From NCBI GenBank assembly GCA_027422505.1, contig JAPQWV010000333.1, positions 614,001 to 678,000 of the forward strand: 64,000 nt of DNA. The letters are read 5' to 3'. The translations under genes were made by a program, and so were the position numbers. This DNA is from Craterostigma plantagineum (lineage: Eukaryota > Streptophyta > Magnoliopsida > Lamiales > Linderniaceae). Below, one piece after another: positions 16,240 through 28,166 of the stretch (within the stretch, counting starts at the first letter, position 1; each line of letters starts with the position of its first letter). The notes beneath the pieces were generated by a model that worked only from the letters and a program-made list of their open reading frames with translations, was not told where the DNA came from and searched no databases.

Positions 16240-18350
16240 CAAGGTTCCGAACTGCTTCATCGAAACGTAGGTTCCAGCTGCGAGAGGCCTGTTTCAGTCC
16301 ATAAATGGACCGATTCAGTTTGCACACTTTGTGAGCATCTGCATGCGACTCAAAACCTTTTGGCTGCTCCATATAGATCTCCTCCTTGAGGAATCCATTA
16401 AGGAACGCCGTTTTGACGTCCATCTGCCAAATCCCATAATCATAGTGCGCAGCTATTGCGAGCATTATGCGGATAGACTTGATCATGGCTACAGGCGAGA
16501 AAGTCTCCTCATAGTCGACTCCCTCCTTTTGGTTATAGCCCTTGGCAATCAACCTGGCCTTGTATGTCTCAACTTGTCCGTCAGATCCAATATTTCTCTT
16601 GTATATCCATTTACAACCAATTTGGTCTAAAACCGCTCGGTAGGTCTACAAGAGTCCAGACTTTGTTTGAGTACATTGAGTCTATCTCAGCCCGCATAGC
16701 TTCAATCCATCTCGTTGAGTCAACATCGGATATAGCTTGATCGAAAGTAGCGGGATCTTCTCTTAGAAGTCCCCTAGTCGCAACATAATCGTGTTCAACG
16801 TGTGACATGCCATACCGCTCTGGTTGGCGTGGCACCCTCTCAGATCGTCGCAAGACTGCTTCACTCGGACCATCCAATTCCAAATCCTGTGAGGGCGTTT
16901 CGGTCGACTGCTCCTCGAGAGTGACCTCTCGGCCAACGCCACAATCTCGAATGAACTCTTCCTCGAGAAAATGTGCGTGTAGGCCCACAACGATCCTCTG
17001 ATCATCGTGAAAGTAGAATAGGTACCCCAAAGAGTTTTCAGGGTAACCTATGAAACGACCTTTCAGAGACCTAGACTCCAATTTGTCTGCCTTCAACTTT
17101 TTCACATTGGCCGGGCAACCCCAAATCCTAATATGTGATAAGCTGGGTAAACGGCCAGTCCATATCTCATACGGAATGCCGTTAACAGACTTCGAGGGAC
17201 ACCGGTTTATGGTATAAGCCTCTGTCAAAAGCGCGTATCCCCACAATGACATCGGCAAATCTGTATAGCTTAACATAGAACGAACCATATCTAATAAAGT
17301 TCGGTTTCTACATTCGGCCATGCCATTCAATTGTGGCGTGCCGGACGGAGTCATATGTGATAATATACCATTCTCCTTCAAGAACTGGTCAAACTCGATA
17401 CTCATGTACTCGCCTCCTCGATCCGATCGAATGGCTTTAATGAGTTTCGACGTTTGTTTTTCCACAAAGCCTTATACTCCTTGAACCTTTCAAGTGCATC
17501 AACTTTATACCTCATCAGATACACGAGTCCGTAACGACTGTGATCATCCGTGAAGGTAATAAAATAGTGGAAGTCACCCCGAGCCTTCACATTGAATGGC
17601 CCGCAAACGTCCGTGTGAATCAAACCGAGAATTTCCGTGGCTATATTAAATGTCCCGGTGAAGGGTGATCGGGTCATTTTACCTTGGAGGCACGACTCAC
17701 AAGTCGGATAGGGATCTGATCCCAATGGTTTCAAAATCCCCTTTTTTTCTAACTCATGGATCTTGCGTTCTCCAGTATGCCCTAATCGAAGATGCCACAG
17801 GTACCTCGCATTTATTCCTGACTTTCGTTTGTTTGTGACAGTATTCACAGATACGTCGTTCTGGGTGTTTAAATAGTACAAACCATTAAACAGTGTCGCG
17901 TTGCCAACATTTTTATTCCGACAGATAATGTGGCATGTATTATTATTAAAGTTAAATACATAACCATTCCTGCTCAAAACAGGAATGGAGACGATGTTCT
18001 TAAAACCCCTTGGGAGTACAAGACAATCGTACAAACGCAACACATGCCCAGATAACAAAACAAGAGATCTTGATCCGACGTGGCTTGCCGAGAGACTATC
18101 CCCGCTTCCCACTCTAACCTCGATCTCCCGCTCCCCAAGCGCTCTACTTGGTCCCAGACCCTGCGTGGACACACAAATGTGACTACTAGCTCCCGAATCC
18201 AATATCCAGGAAGTAGAGTATACAGATGATGAACAAACTGTTTCTAAAACATTAAGTTCCTTACCTGACGCAGCCTGCTCACCCTTGAGCTTCGGATAGT
18301 CCCGCTTCCAGTGGCCCAGCGCACCGCAAGACACCTATCCGTCGGCTTTA
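16240..18350 (-). pseudogene. pol: copia pol: protease, integrase and partial reverse transcriptase
   Basis: Protease active site SWILDSGASSHIC near 18205. The GAG-pre-integrase zinc region (HLRLGHTGERKIHEL, CESCLQGK) lies near 17780-17690. Integrase catalytic core follows: HTDVCGPF with Asp near 17610, IRSDRGGEYMS near 17415, and NGMAECRNRTLLDMV with Glu near 17310. The RT start ([20 protein letters not shown]) lies near 16550 and KTAFLNGFLKEEIYMEQP near 16410. Frame changes occur near 17460 and 16615. After SWNLRFDEAV the sequence departs from RT at about 16240, so the YVDD box is absent and the element cannot make a polymerase. Confidence 0.87.
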
Positions 18351-19077
18351 CACCGGTCTGCTTCGATTTCCCAGAAGATTTGTTCTTCTTAGAAACCTTC
18401 CCTGTTGGCTTGAGCTTGTTGCCCTTCTTCTTTTTGCCTTTCTGGGGCTTCGAAGAGGTGGCGACAAGTGCAGTCTGCTTTGCCCTCTTCATCTGACCTT
18501 GCACCGTTGCTAACTGATTCATCAGATCAGGAAGCGTCAGCGTCATGCCGTTCAGATGATAGTTCACTATGAACGCATTGAAGGACGGAGGCAGAGACTG
18601 CAAGATGAGATCGTTTTGTAATTCCCGATCAAATCGGAAATTGAGAGTCTCCAATCTCTCGATCATGGTGATCATGTTCATAACATGTTCGCCAACGTTC
18701 TCACCCTCAGACATCCTCGATCGGAAGAGCTGCGACGAAGCCGCATAGCGAGCTGTCCTAGACGTCTCACCATAAAGCTCTTTCAGATGCTGAACCATCG
18801 CTCGAGCGTCAGCCATACCCTCATGACTACGCTGCAGCGTGTTACTCATCGATCCGAGGACATGTGCCTTTACGAGCTGCTCGTCGTGCAGTCGCTTGTC
18901 ATAAGCGGCACGAGCCTGCTCGGTCGCCCGCGCCCCTGGGGCCGGCGGCAACTCGGAGTCAAGGATATACACTAGGTTCTCAATCTGAAGGAAAATCCTC
19001 AGGTTGCGAAGCCAGTCTGAATAGTTTGACCCAATCAACCTATTCTCCTTGAGTAGTATGTTTAGAGCGGTAGACAT
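18290..19077 (-). pseudogene. gag: copia gag
   Basis: Translation from ATG at 19077 (MSTALNILLKENRLIGSN...) gives a copia-type capsid domain: NYSDWLRNLRIFLQIENL, then RLHDEQLVKAHVLGSM, ELYGETSRTARYAASSQLF and NFRFDRELQNDLILQSLPP. A basic lysine-rich stretch precedes a CCHC knuckle at about 18345-18300. The knuckle is frameshifted, and its last cysteine is a tyrosine (CGALGHWKRDYPK), so the nucleic-acid-binding motif is broken. An upstream in-frame ATG at 19104 is possible, but MSTALN is the usual family start. Confidence 0.85.
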
Positions 19078-20160
19078 TATTAATACTGAGAGAAAAAGCT
19101 GCAAAAAATAAAAGGCAAATTATGTCGATTGTATAGATCATCAAACACGAACAAGGACTTTTATTCCATTTGACTCCCACTATCTTTTCATAAACACCAT
19201 TTTCTCCCATTGGATGTTTTGGAAGTTTCGTTGATAACTTCGATAGTGGAGTTGATGTCCCCGTGTGCGGATGCAAACCTCAACCTCTGCGTTTTATTGG
19301 TTTGCAGCGGCCACGAAGTCGTGCTCCGCACGAATCCGACCTCGTCGAATGTCTGAACTATCTTTGTCTCAGTCAGGGACCCTCGCCGGTAAATCCGGAA
19401 CAAGGCGGTATGACTGTCTAAGTGCGACATATCAACTTTGCTCAAAACCGCACGCTTGAACCGTACGTTTTACCGCACAGTGTGGTCTTGGCGAGCGGCG
19501 CTAACGCACACGAGCAAATCGAAACGAAAACAAATGCAAGGCGCCGGCATACCCGGAACCAAACCTTGCATTTAGGTTTCGTAACAACTTAACCCGAGCT
19601 TGATAGAAGACAGGGCATCCAATCCCTTTACTCACTTAGTATTTTATGGGAGTTTGTATTCTCATAGCAAATAAAAATTAAGCACGAGCACATAAATGCG
19701 TTAATTAAATTCCTAACCCTAGGTAAGCAATTTAAATGGACAAATGCACAGGCTATTTCTAAACTGGTCCTATTACATGGGTCGTAAAACGACCGGGTCT
19801 TTGATCTCCAAACGTCGACTCGTCGTCACGCGGGTCGTCGAACCCTTCAATCTCGCCTTGCGTCGAACGGCCGCCATTTTTCTAACTTATTAAATAAAGT
19901 GGAAAAATACAACACGGGGGGAATTATTTCCCGAACAACCCGTAATCCATGTACATTCCGGGGGGCAGCAAACGACCCTTAAACAAATAACCCGGTTAGA
20001 AGCTATGCCCGCGCAAATGTCCCACATAAACATGCAACACAAAATTTTGACACCGGGTGCCCGACCGACGTCACGAGCGACGATAGTCTCCAAACTATGT
20101 CGACCGTTCGTTCGTCACATCGGCTTTCGAGGCCTTCGGTCGAACCATGCATGAGCCATA
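19078..20160 (-). other. copia leader between primer site and gag
   Basis: About 1.1 kb of transcribed leader expected between the primer binding site and gag. It is fairly GC-rich with many CGA/TCG words. No supported gene: the small ORFs here have no recognisable domains. Confidence 0.6.
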
Positions 20161-20172
20161 GCTCTGATACCA
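20161..20172 (-). promoter_or_regulatory. primer binding site, initiator-Met tRNA type (copia)
   Basis: Minus strand TGGTATCAGAGC, complementary to the 3' end of plant initiator tRNA-Met, one base inside the LTR end. It fixes element orientation and the LTR boundary. Confidence 0.9.
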
Positions 20173-20173
20173 C

Positions 20174-22480
20174 TGTTGTGGTAGGCCCGATTAATCGACG
20201 CCGGCCCCCGAACAGCTCAACGTGGCGATAGCGGAAGCGCGTTTTGAACCGAGCGGCGTAGGGTGCCGAATTTTCGATTTTCAACATCTAAATTCGACCT
20301 AACGCCCTTCGGCTTCTCCCGAGGGCTCAAGATACTACCCTAAGCCTCAGGAGACCACGTCTAATTCGAACTTCTCAAATTCGAATTTAAGACAAATTTA
20401 TTCGAATTAATAATTTCATTCCAAACTAGTTCGAACAAAGCGGCAGCCGACTGCGTTTCGACTATTTGGCAACCGAAACGATTTTCGATCAATACCCAAT
20501 TTTCCAGTTTGATTCAACACTTCCATCGATCGCAACGAGGGGTCTTTCGAATCATTCCGATGTCGTTTGGTATTTTTTGCAAAATCAAATCAGTGGTTCG
20601 TAATTATCAATTCGACTAAAGCGGCAGTCTGCCGTCTTTCGACAGTTTAACAACCGAAATGATTTCCGATCAGTACCAAATTTTCCAGATTGATTCTACA
20701 CTTCCCAGCGATTGTAGAGAGGGGTCTTTGAATCATTCCGAGGTTGTTTGGTATTTTTCGTAAAATCAAATCAATAGGGTACGAAATATACCGTCGGTGT
20801 ACGTGAATGCACCTCGGATGGACGTCGCAACACCTCGTCTGGCTCCCGGGGCTTCTGGGCTATATTGTCACGCCGGTATGACCTTGATCAAACCTCCGAG
20901 ACTGCTCCCGATGGCTAGACGCAGCTCAGTTCGGGCATCGGGAATCGTCGAACAATCCCGTGGCTAGAATTACGTAGCTTAAGAATTTCCAAAACCTCAC
21001 CCACATTTTTCTTTTCCTTTTCTCTGAATATTTATTGAGGCGTGTACCAAGTACTTACTCTTAGAGCAGCCCCACGTTTATTTTGAGTCAAGAGGATAGT
21101 TCTCATTCACTTCACCATCTTTACTTGTAGTAAAATTCCACTACCATTATTGTATTGTTTTTCTGTTAACACTTGTAAAGTAAGTAAAGAGTGAGTCACT
21201 TGCCACCTCAACATATGTGGCAAGCCATGGAATTCTCCACATGTCCAAGACCATGCAAAATTTCAAGTAATTCCATGTAGGCCCTTTAGGTTTTTAAATT
21301 CTCAATTTAGTCCCTCAATTTTGAGTAATAAAATAATTAAATCCAATCTAATTATTTTATTTATAATTGAGCCTCATTTAGTTAATTAATTAAGCATTTA
21401 AGACAATCTCAAGTCCTAATTATTCCCGTGACCGTCACCGGAATTTAACTAAATTACCGACACCTCGTGTCAACTATGCCACTACCTCAACGAATCCCAT
21501 TCGTTAGATTCCAGAGAAAAGCCCGCCGTTTTCGTTCAAGTTCATTACCATTTTTAAGCGCGACTCTCTAGGTCCATCTCAACTGGCACGGGAGGAATCC
21601 GCGAGTCCCGGTATTCGCGTAGCCAATCCCGCGGTACCGAACAGATCCCAGTTGAGAACGAATTTTGATCTAATCGAAATTCGGGCGAACCGACTATAGT
21701 GTATTCATTTAAATACATCTTACGCCTTTCACTTGCGTCCCGGTTAGGTGAGAGCCATGTAAATGTCAAACTCACTAACCCAACACTATGTTATAATTGA
21801 GACCCAACCGATTATTTAAACTCCGCTCCGTATCTAATACGAGCGAGCTTACCAAGCTTCGGCCGAAGGCTTTACAATCATCGTTCTCCAATTACCTCAT
21901 AGGACGTTAGCCTATACGAATATAGGAAGTGAATCCCGATAGCAGTCAAAGCCCGGCAATCACCTCCGTAAAGTCAGTTGCGTTTCGTCGCTGGCCCGTG
22001 TCCCATTTCCGAACACTTGCAGACCTAGCCAACTAGCGACAAACCGAAATCGCGAAAGCAAATCCGTCAGTGACCCTATCGGTCTGAGGCTGCTATAGTC
22101 ATTCGTTCAATCATTGACAACATCCTAGTCATGTGATCAAGACGAATACGAGCCGAATGTCCGAATACGCGATCTCTCCGATCACCGATATCTCCATCAC
22201 GATCTGAGATAAGAACCGTCCGGTGTCTCCTCCCTCGTCCCTACGAGAATCAGACGTCCAACTCAAACATTTGGGTGTTATTTATTTATCGCACCGCCAG
22301 ATGCCAAGCAGACTTTAAATTCGATAAATAAATAATAATGCCTTTATTATAATGAAAATAATATTCACTACTTTATTTTAACAGTATATACAATAAAACT
22401 GTCTATCGACCCATACATCATTGTGCGCCCTATACTATTCATAGTCCTCTTATGGCATTCTTAGGGCACACTCCCTAACA
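20174..22480 (-). repeat. copia 5' LTR (2307 bp)
   Basis: Read on the minus strand it starts TGTTAGGGAG and ends ACCACAACA next to the primer site, so both TG...CA ends are clear. Long for copia. It contains a tandem duplication at about 20430-20772. No partner LTR is present. An ORF crosses the outer boundary at 22480, which is a product of the insertion. Confidence 0.82.
20430..20772. repeat. tandem duplication of about 180 bp inside the copia LTR
   Basis: Two diverged copies, each running from AAAGCGGCAG through CATTCCGA and TTTGGTATTTTT to AAAATCAAATCA. The first is at about 20437-20592, the second at about 20618-20772. Confidence 0.8.
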
Positions 22481-25385
22481 CTCCTTTGGCGCAGTAGACA
22501 CTTAGTAGCTGGCAAATGGGAGATAGACTCTTATAATAGTTCCTTGCTTGTGCTTTAGTCATCTTCATTCTCACATCCGGCCCGAGAGGGGTTAGCATCC
22601 AGAGATATGTCATTCTCTTTTGCTGATCCCAGTGAGAAATCCCTCTCAGCTCAAACTCGTTCTGCTTCTTGTTTGTCTGGTGACCTTCAAATATTTTCAT
22701 GGACTTCTTCAAGGAAAGGTATCTCTATTCGAATATTCTCCCACGGCGTGTCGATCCGAACTGTCCCTGGCATTTATCTTGTGGGGGAAGCCGCTCGTTG
22801 CGTGATCAGTTTTGGAAGCCCAGTGGGATCTTGTTCATGATCTACACCTTCTTGAAGTTCATCGTCTTCTATTAACACGAGGTCTTCCGAAGCTTGTTGC
22901 AATATTTGGCGAACTTCCTTGAGCCGTTGTCTGTGATGCTTCTCAGGCATGTAATGGGTCGCCCACTGTCCTTCGAATATACTTGTTGAGGAACTCGTGT
23001 GGATTGACGCCATGTCCTGACGGGCCCGATTGGTCTAGAGCAACAGAGGGAGTAGCTTGGGTTTGCGCCAGTGCTACGAGCATAGCTGCACTTGCTTCTT
23101 ATTCCGAAAGCAAGGGGCTTGTTAGAGTCGGTGGTCTGGGCGGAGGCGTCCTTAGGTGAAAGGATGGTGGGTCGATGTGGGTTAGAGTGGTGGTGCGGTG
23201 CATGGTGTGGGTAGTTTGGGTGATTTGTGTTTCACCTGCTCCAGCACCTATTTGCGTTGCGCTCGAGCCTTGGCCTTGTTCTTGACCACTTGTAGATGTC
23301 CGTGGCCTCTTCTCCCCCTCATGATGGTCCTGATCGTCAGGATCGTCATGTTTGCGCCTTGAGTGGGAGCTTTGGCCTCGGCAAGTTTCAGTAGGTGGCT
23401 CAGGATGATCCACCAATCGCCTATAAAGGGATTTTTCTTGAGGCGACCGGATGAGAGGCCAATCAGGCAGGCGATGTCTTGGAGCACGGTTAGGGTATCG
23501 TGTATGGGTTGATGAGGATGGATGAAGTGGCTAAAGGGTTGGTGGGTGTGGGTTGTGGAGGTGTGAGGTTGGTTCGTGACGAAGGGCCTTCAGAGACAGG
23601 TGGTTTCCCGTTATCTCTTCGGGATGTCTCGATGGCGTGGAGTACTCTCTCCATGATCTTGTCTTCCATGCATGGTACAGCGGCAGAGAGAGCGGCCTGG
23701 AATTGCTCGTTCGTCACAAAAGGGGTGGAAGCCTCTATTGTAGATGTTCCAGGTCGGCTGATGTTGCCTGTTGTCAACGCTTGAGCAGGCACCGGCTCCG
23801 TAGGTTGGCTCGCAGTCACTTGAGGTTGTGACTGTCCGAGACTTCCATCCAATCCTCGACTTGAATCTAGAAGATTCGCGTCTATGGATGTTGTGACAGG
23901 CTCAGATTGAACCTGTACGTCAGACATTTCGACGTCGAGGCCGGTAGTGATAGTCTGATCCTCGGCCCCGACCGCCGCTGTGATAGTGGGCTGCGGCTCT
24001 AGATTAAGCGACGAAGGGTACTCAGCCCTAGAAGGTATGACCTGTGGCGTGTCTGACGTGGTGGAGACGATGGTGAAGAGGGACTCGATCTGAAGACTCA
24101 GTCGACGTGGAGTCCGTCTTATAAGTTGGATCTCCTCATCAGACTCAGTGTCTGACGAGGAAGCCGTGTGAGGTGTCGGTTCACGTGCTGCTTCCTCACC
24201 GGCGTGTTCCGTCATCTCAGGTGGTGAGCCGTGCCCCGTTTCCGCCTCGGGCTGTGCCTCCTCAATAGGCTCTTGGAGCACGCTTAAATGGACGGGCACC
24301 TCCACCTGTTATTCATGTTCAGGAGCCTCGAGCGCCATCTCAGTAGCCACGACGTCTATTAGTGTATCATCTACGTCGGGGATTTGCACTTCGACCAATG
24401 GAGACTCCTGTTGAAGCTCCTGAGCGACAACATCTATAATCGTGTCATCAGGGCTTGGTTGGTGTTGCAGTTGGGGAGGGCTAACTCCAAAATCTGTCGG
24501 GGGGCCCTCGAATCATCTCCTCGGTGAGGTGATTCTCCCGGCAGTAAGTTCGATACACGTCTCCCTGGGGGTCGGCGAGACGTAGCAGCTCAAAAGAAAT
24601 CGGCATCGACGATTGGTCCAAGCCCGTGAGCCGTGGATAGTGGAAGAATTTGAGCCTCGGTTGTTGATAATTTCCTCCATGAGGTAGACGAGGGATGGAC
24701 TCGTGCAACTCCATGAGTTCTCTAATGTTCATATTAAACCACCGAGCGTAGGGCACGTTCTTGGATCTCTTATTCTCCTTTTGCCAGATCTGGTCTGCAA
24801 GATCATTCCAGATCAGCTGCGTGAAATCATAGTTCCCGGAGAATGCGATTCCGTGGAAAATCCGCAGAATGTTGGCGTTGCCCTTATCGAACCCTGTATG
24901 CTTGGGCGATAAACAGTTGTTCACGATCCCGAACAGTGTCTTCCACGGATGAGGGATGCCGCTGCTTTGGACCTAAGCTAGCTTGGTGAGCTGCGGTTGA
25001 TATCCCATCTGCATGAAATCATGCACCATTTCTGCGTCTGATGGGAGCGGGTCGTAGTTTGCGCTGTATGGCAAGTCCAGAATCATCCCGAACTGGTTCT
25101 TGTTCATATTAATGTGCCGCGTCCCAATTACGGTTGAGAAGGAGAAGGCCCCATTTTCCACTGCTCCTCGAATGCATCCCCAAAATTGCTGGAGATAGAC
25201 AATGGCACCGAGGCGGTGACCGTCAATGCATGCCAGATGGGGTGGCCTTGCAGAATTGATATGATGATATCATCTGGACACCGAAAGGTGGTCAGATCGA
25301 GTTGAAAATTTGTATCCTGGACCTTCAGGTACAAATTATGGCCGTAGATGTGATTGTATCGTGGGTAGCGATCCATCTGAAGCAT
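22481..25385 (-). pseudogene. broken ORF of unknown function, resembling plant transposon-associated proteins
   Basis: Consecutive minus-strand pieces read like one protein: a folded N-terminal part (LDLTTFRCPDDIIIS; INMNKNQFGMILDLPYSA; ANILRIFHGIAFSGNYDF; ARWFNMNIRELMELH), a long acidic, Ser/Thr/Pro-rich middle, a segment rich in Arg, Asp and His (RRKHDDPDDQDHH), and a helical tail. The start is preceded by a splice-acceptor-like TTTTATGCTTCAG, so an upstream exon is possible. A frameshift near 25145, a TAG near 24975, a stop near 24481 and further breaks make it non-functional. It resembles the poorly defined 'putative plant transposon protein' class, but I cannot name a family with confidence. 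The copia LTR cuts its 3' end. It could be the post-pol ORF of the SIRE-like copia or an unrelated insertion. Confidence 0.5.
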
Positions 25386-28166
25386 AAAAGATATGAAAAG
25401 TTCATTAGTTCAAAATTTAATTTTAGTCGAAAATTGATTTAATTTCATCAAACTATAATATTGTATCAAGTCATGACATGTTTGATGAATTTTGAATTGA
25501 AATCGTGTAGTATGCATATAGTATAATTGATTTTTAAAAATGTAATGGCATGTTCGTAATTTCGAATGAAACATAAAACGCGTGAAAAAAACTTTGAAAT
25601 TTTCTAATTAGATTTCTCGACGGTAAGTGTTTTTCGGTCAAAATATTCTTTCTTAGCGACTAAGTTAGAATTTAGCGATCTAAAACTAATTCGATACAAA
25701 CAGTATCTCAATTGAATCGGAATTCAGTTAAGACCCTTTGCGATCGACAAAGTTCTTCGATGGCTTCAAACATTCACAGTTTCTTTCAAAACTCAACTTA
25801 GTGGTCTAAGATGCAGATTTTTCGATAGTTTAAACTACCAGATTCATAGAAAACATCGAAAGTATCTTAAGTGCAGGCATTAACCCAGATTAAACTCGTA
25901 AACATGCCTAAATCACTATGAAATAGTATACGGTTTTCTCAGTTTGAAGAACAGTCCAGAATCTAATCCTAATCACGCGAAAAACTATAAATAGCAGATG
26001 CTAATGGAGTTAAATCGCACGCAAATGCCAAATGAATCTCATTTCTACCTTAAACAGACAATTTGGTGTTGAAAATCGAAATATTTGTGAGAGATTTGAA
26101 CTGTCTGTTAAAGTTTTTCGAGAGAGAAATTTTTGCGATTTAGGTTTGCGTGAGATAAAGTTTTTCGACTGACAAAAAGTGAACTTTTATTAACCCGCTG
26201 TAAGTCAATGTTGGGTTTGCGATTGGACGTTTTGCGATTAAATGGATCAGGCCCATTACTATTTCCGCTCGAGAAATATTGATTCGAAAATTTCTCTTCA
26301 ATTCAATTTCTCGATCGCAAATTATCGCGGCCAATCAAAATCGTTCCCAGCCATGTTTACGATCGAGAAACATATGATTGCCAATTAATTCTTATATCCA
26401 ATTCTCGATTGTAAGTACTTGTAAAATTTTTCAGATTGATCCCTATTTCAAATAAAATCACATTGTAATGCTCCCCCTCAGTATTAAAATAAATGCAATT
26501 AACTCCCTGGATTTTCTGTGTAGTAACGTCTAGCTCCCCTGGCAGAAAAAAATCTGTACCACTTAGAGAAAAAACGTTAGAAATAATAGAGTTAATCAAC
26601 AGTTATTTTTGGCACGTTTTCTTTTGAAATATTTGGTCTGTGACAATAGCTCCTTGTCTTGTAGTGTCGACGTCTCACTCCTTTATTTTGTTTGAAGAAA
26701 TCTGAAATACTTAGAGAAAAACGACAAAAATATTTGGAGCTAATGCACGATTTTTATATTTACTCCCCCTCAAATAATGCACAAGAATTGACTTAAAAAA
26801 CATATGAAATCAATCCAAGTAACAAGCAAAAAATACGCAATTTACCTAGTAAGCACATATACATGGTCCCAAAAACATGTATTGAAGATATTGCGTGAGG
26901 GTAAGAGCAATGAAAAATTTATCGCATTTTAAACAATTAGTACCAATGCAATCTAAAATTGCATTTAGAATGTGCGACAAACTAAAGAAGTTCGCATTTA
27001 TTCAATTCAACGAATATGAAACATAACATTTCATGTCAAAATGTGCGAAATATTTATCTATATATGGATATATATAATAAAATATTTTTTATGAATATTA
27101 GTTTTATTATATTACAGGGTTAGATTATTTTGCTTTGATCAATCGTCACACCTACAATTTTACGAGACTTTTGAAAGAAGAAAAATGCCGTCAAGTCACG
27201 TCGTCAAACTAAAGTCCTAAGTTCATAGACTAGTCCATTTCGACAACTCTCACTAGGTTCACTCTAGCACTCTATTATTTTTAACTTGGGATTTTTTTTA
27301 TATTTTTATCACTCAAGTCAACACAAGCAATTTTAAGTCAAATTACCTGTGATTGAGGCAATTTTTTAATCATTTCACCTAAGCGAGAGACCGTCGTTTG
27401 GAATCAAAGGGTTTTGTAAGGGTTTTAGTTTGGCTAGGACTTAGAAGGGAAGGAATTTAGAGGAAAGTGAGCTTATCTCTTCGCCATCTTCCATTTCTAC
27501 GTCCGTCTCCTTTTTTTTTCGGCGTGTTTTATTATTATATTATTTTTTAATCTTCTCTTCATCTTTTCTTTTAATATCTATCCCTTTTTATGCTATGTTC
27601 AAGCTGAAGCTCCGCTTCTCCACGAGGCTATAAGAGATTATCATAGGCGAAGTTCTTCTTGTTGGTTCTCGGGCCGATATCGTGCTCCTCTTCTCTTAAT
27701 CCCTAGAGAGGTTTCAGAGATTATCTTTTTGGAAACGTTCACGGTTATGGAACTCGTACCCAAGGCTGCGCTCCTCTTCTCGTATCCCGATATAAGACCG
27801 GATTATCGTTGGAAAAGTTCACTTCGTGGTGCTCCTCTTTCCAGCCGTTTTGACGAGCGTACGAGATTATCGTTGGAGAAGTTCACAGCAGGATCCATGC
27901 CACCTTCTAAGAGATAGTCGGAAGGCAGGTTCATTGGTCTGATTTTTGCGCGTTGAGCAATGCCTTCTTTTGTCATCATCCCCCTTTTCTTTTGTTTTCT
28001 GCCCCTCCTTTTCTCGTTTAAACAACCATCCGAAGAGTATAGAATACGGTTGAAGGCTAGGAATGGGATTCAAAGGAAGAAAAGGACATCGGAGATGGCT
28101 CAAAGTGGATGAGTAAGGGCTAATGTGAGGAAAAACTTTTATAAGGCCGAGTGAGGAATAACCTAA
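25386..28166. other. AT-rich non-coding stretch with PPT-like motifs
   Basis: No supported gene. On the minus strand the purine run GAGGGGGAG occurs near 26764-26775 and again near 26464-26475, each next to a diverged copy of a segment containing TTTTTCTCTAAGT. This resembles the repeated pre-LTR region of some copia elements and could be the 3' end of the SIRE-like copia, but no LTR boundary was found. Confidence 0.45.
27605..27900. repeat. degenerate tandem repeat, about 60-90 bp units
   Basis: About four diverged units share GCTCCTCTTCTC (or a variant) followed by GAGATTATCGTTGGAAAAG and TTCAC, near 27610, 27690, 27768 and 27830. Not coding. Confidence 0.6.

Larger units (their letters stand above)
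16240..22480 (-). mobile_element. Ty1/copia retrotransposon, 3'-truncated
   Basis: A minus-strand copia element with its 5' LTR at 20174-22480, primer site at 20161-20172, leader, gag, protease, integrase and the first part of reverse transcriptase. The order gag-PR-INT-RT is diagnostic for copia. RT stops matching near 16240, after GLKQASRSW, so the second half of RT, RNase H and the 3' LTR are missing. No second LTR and no target duplication are visible. Frame breaks in the gag zinc knuckle and between integrase and RT show decay. Confidence 0.88.
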
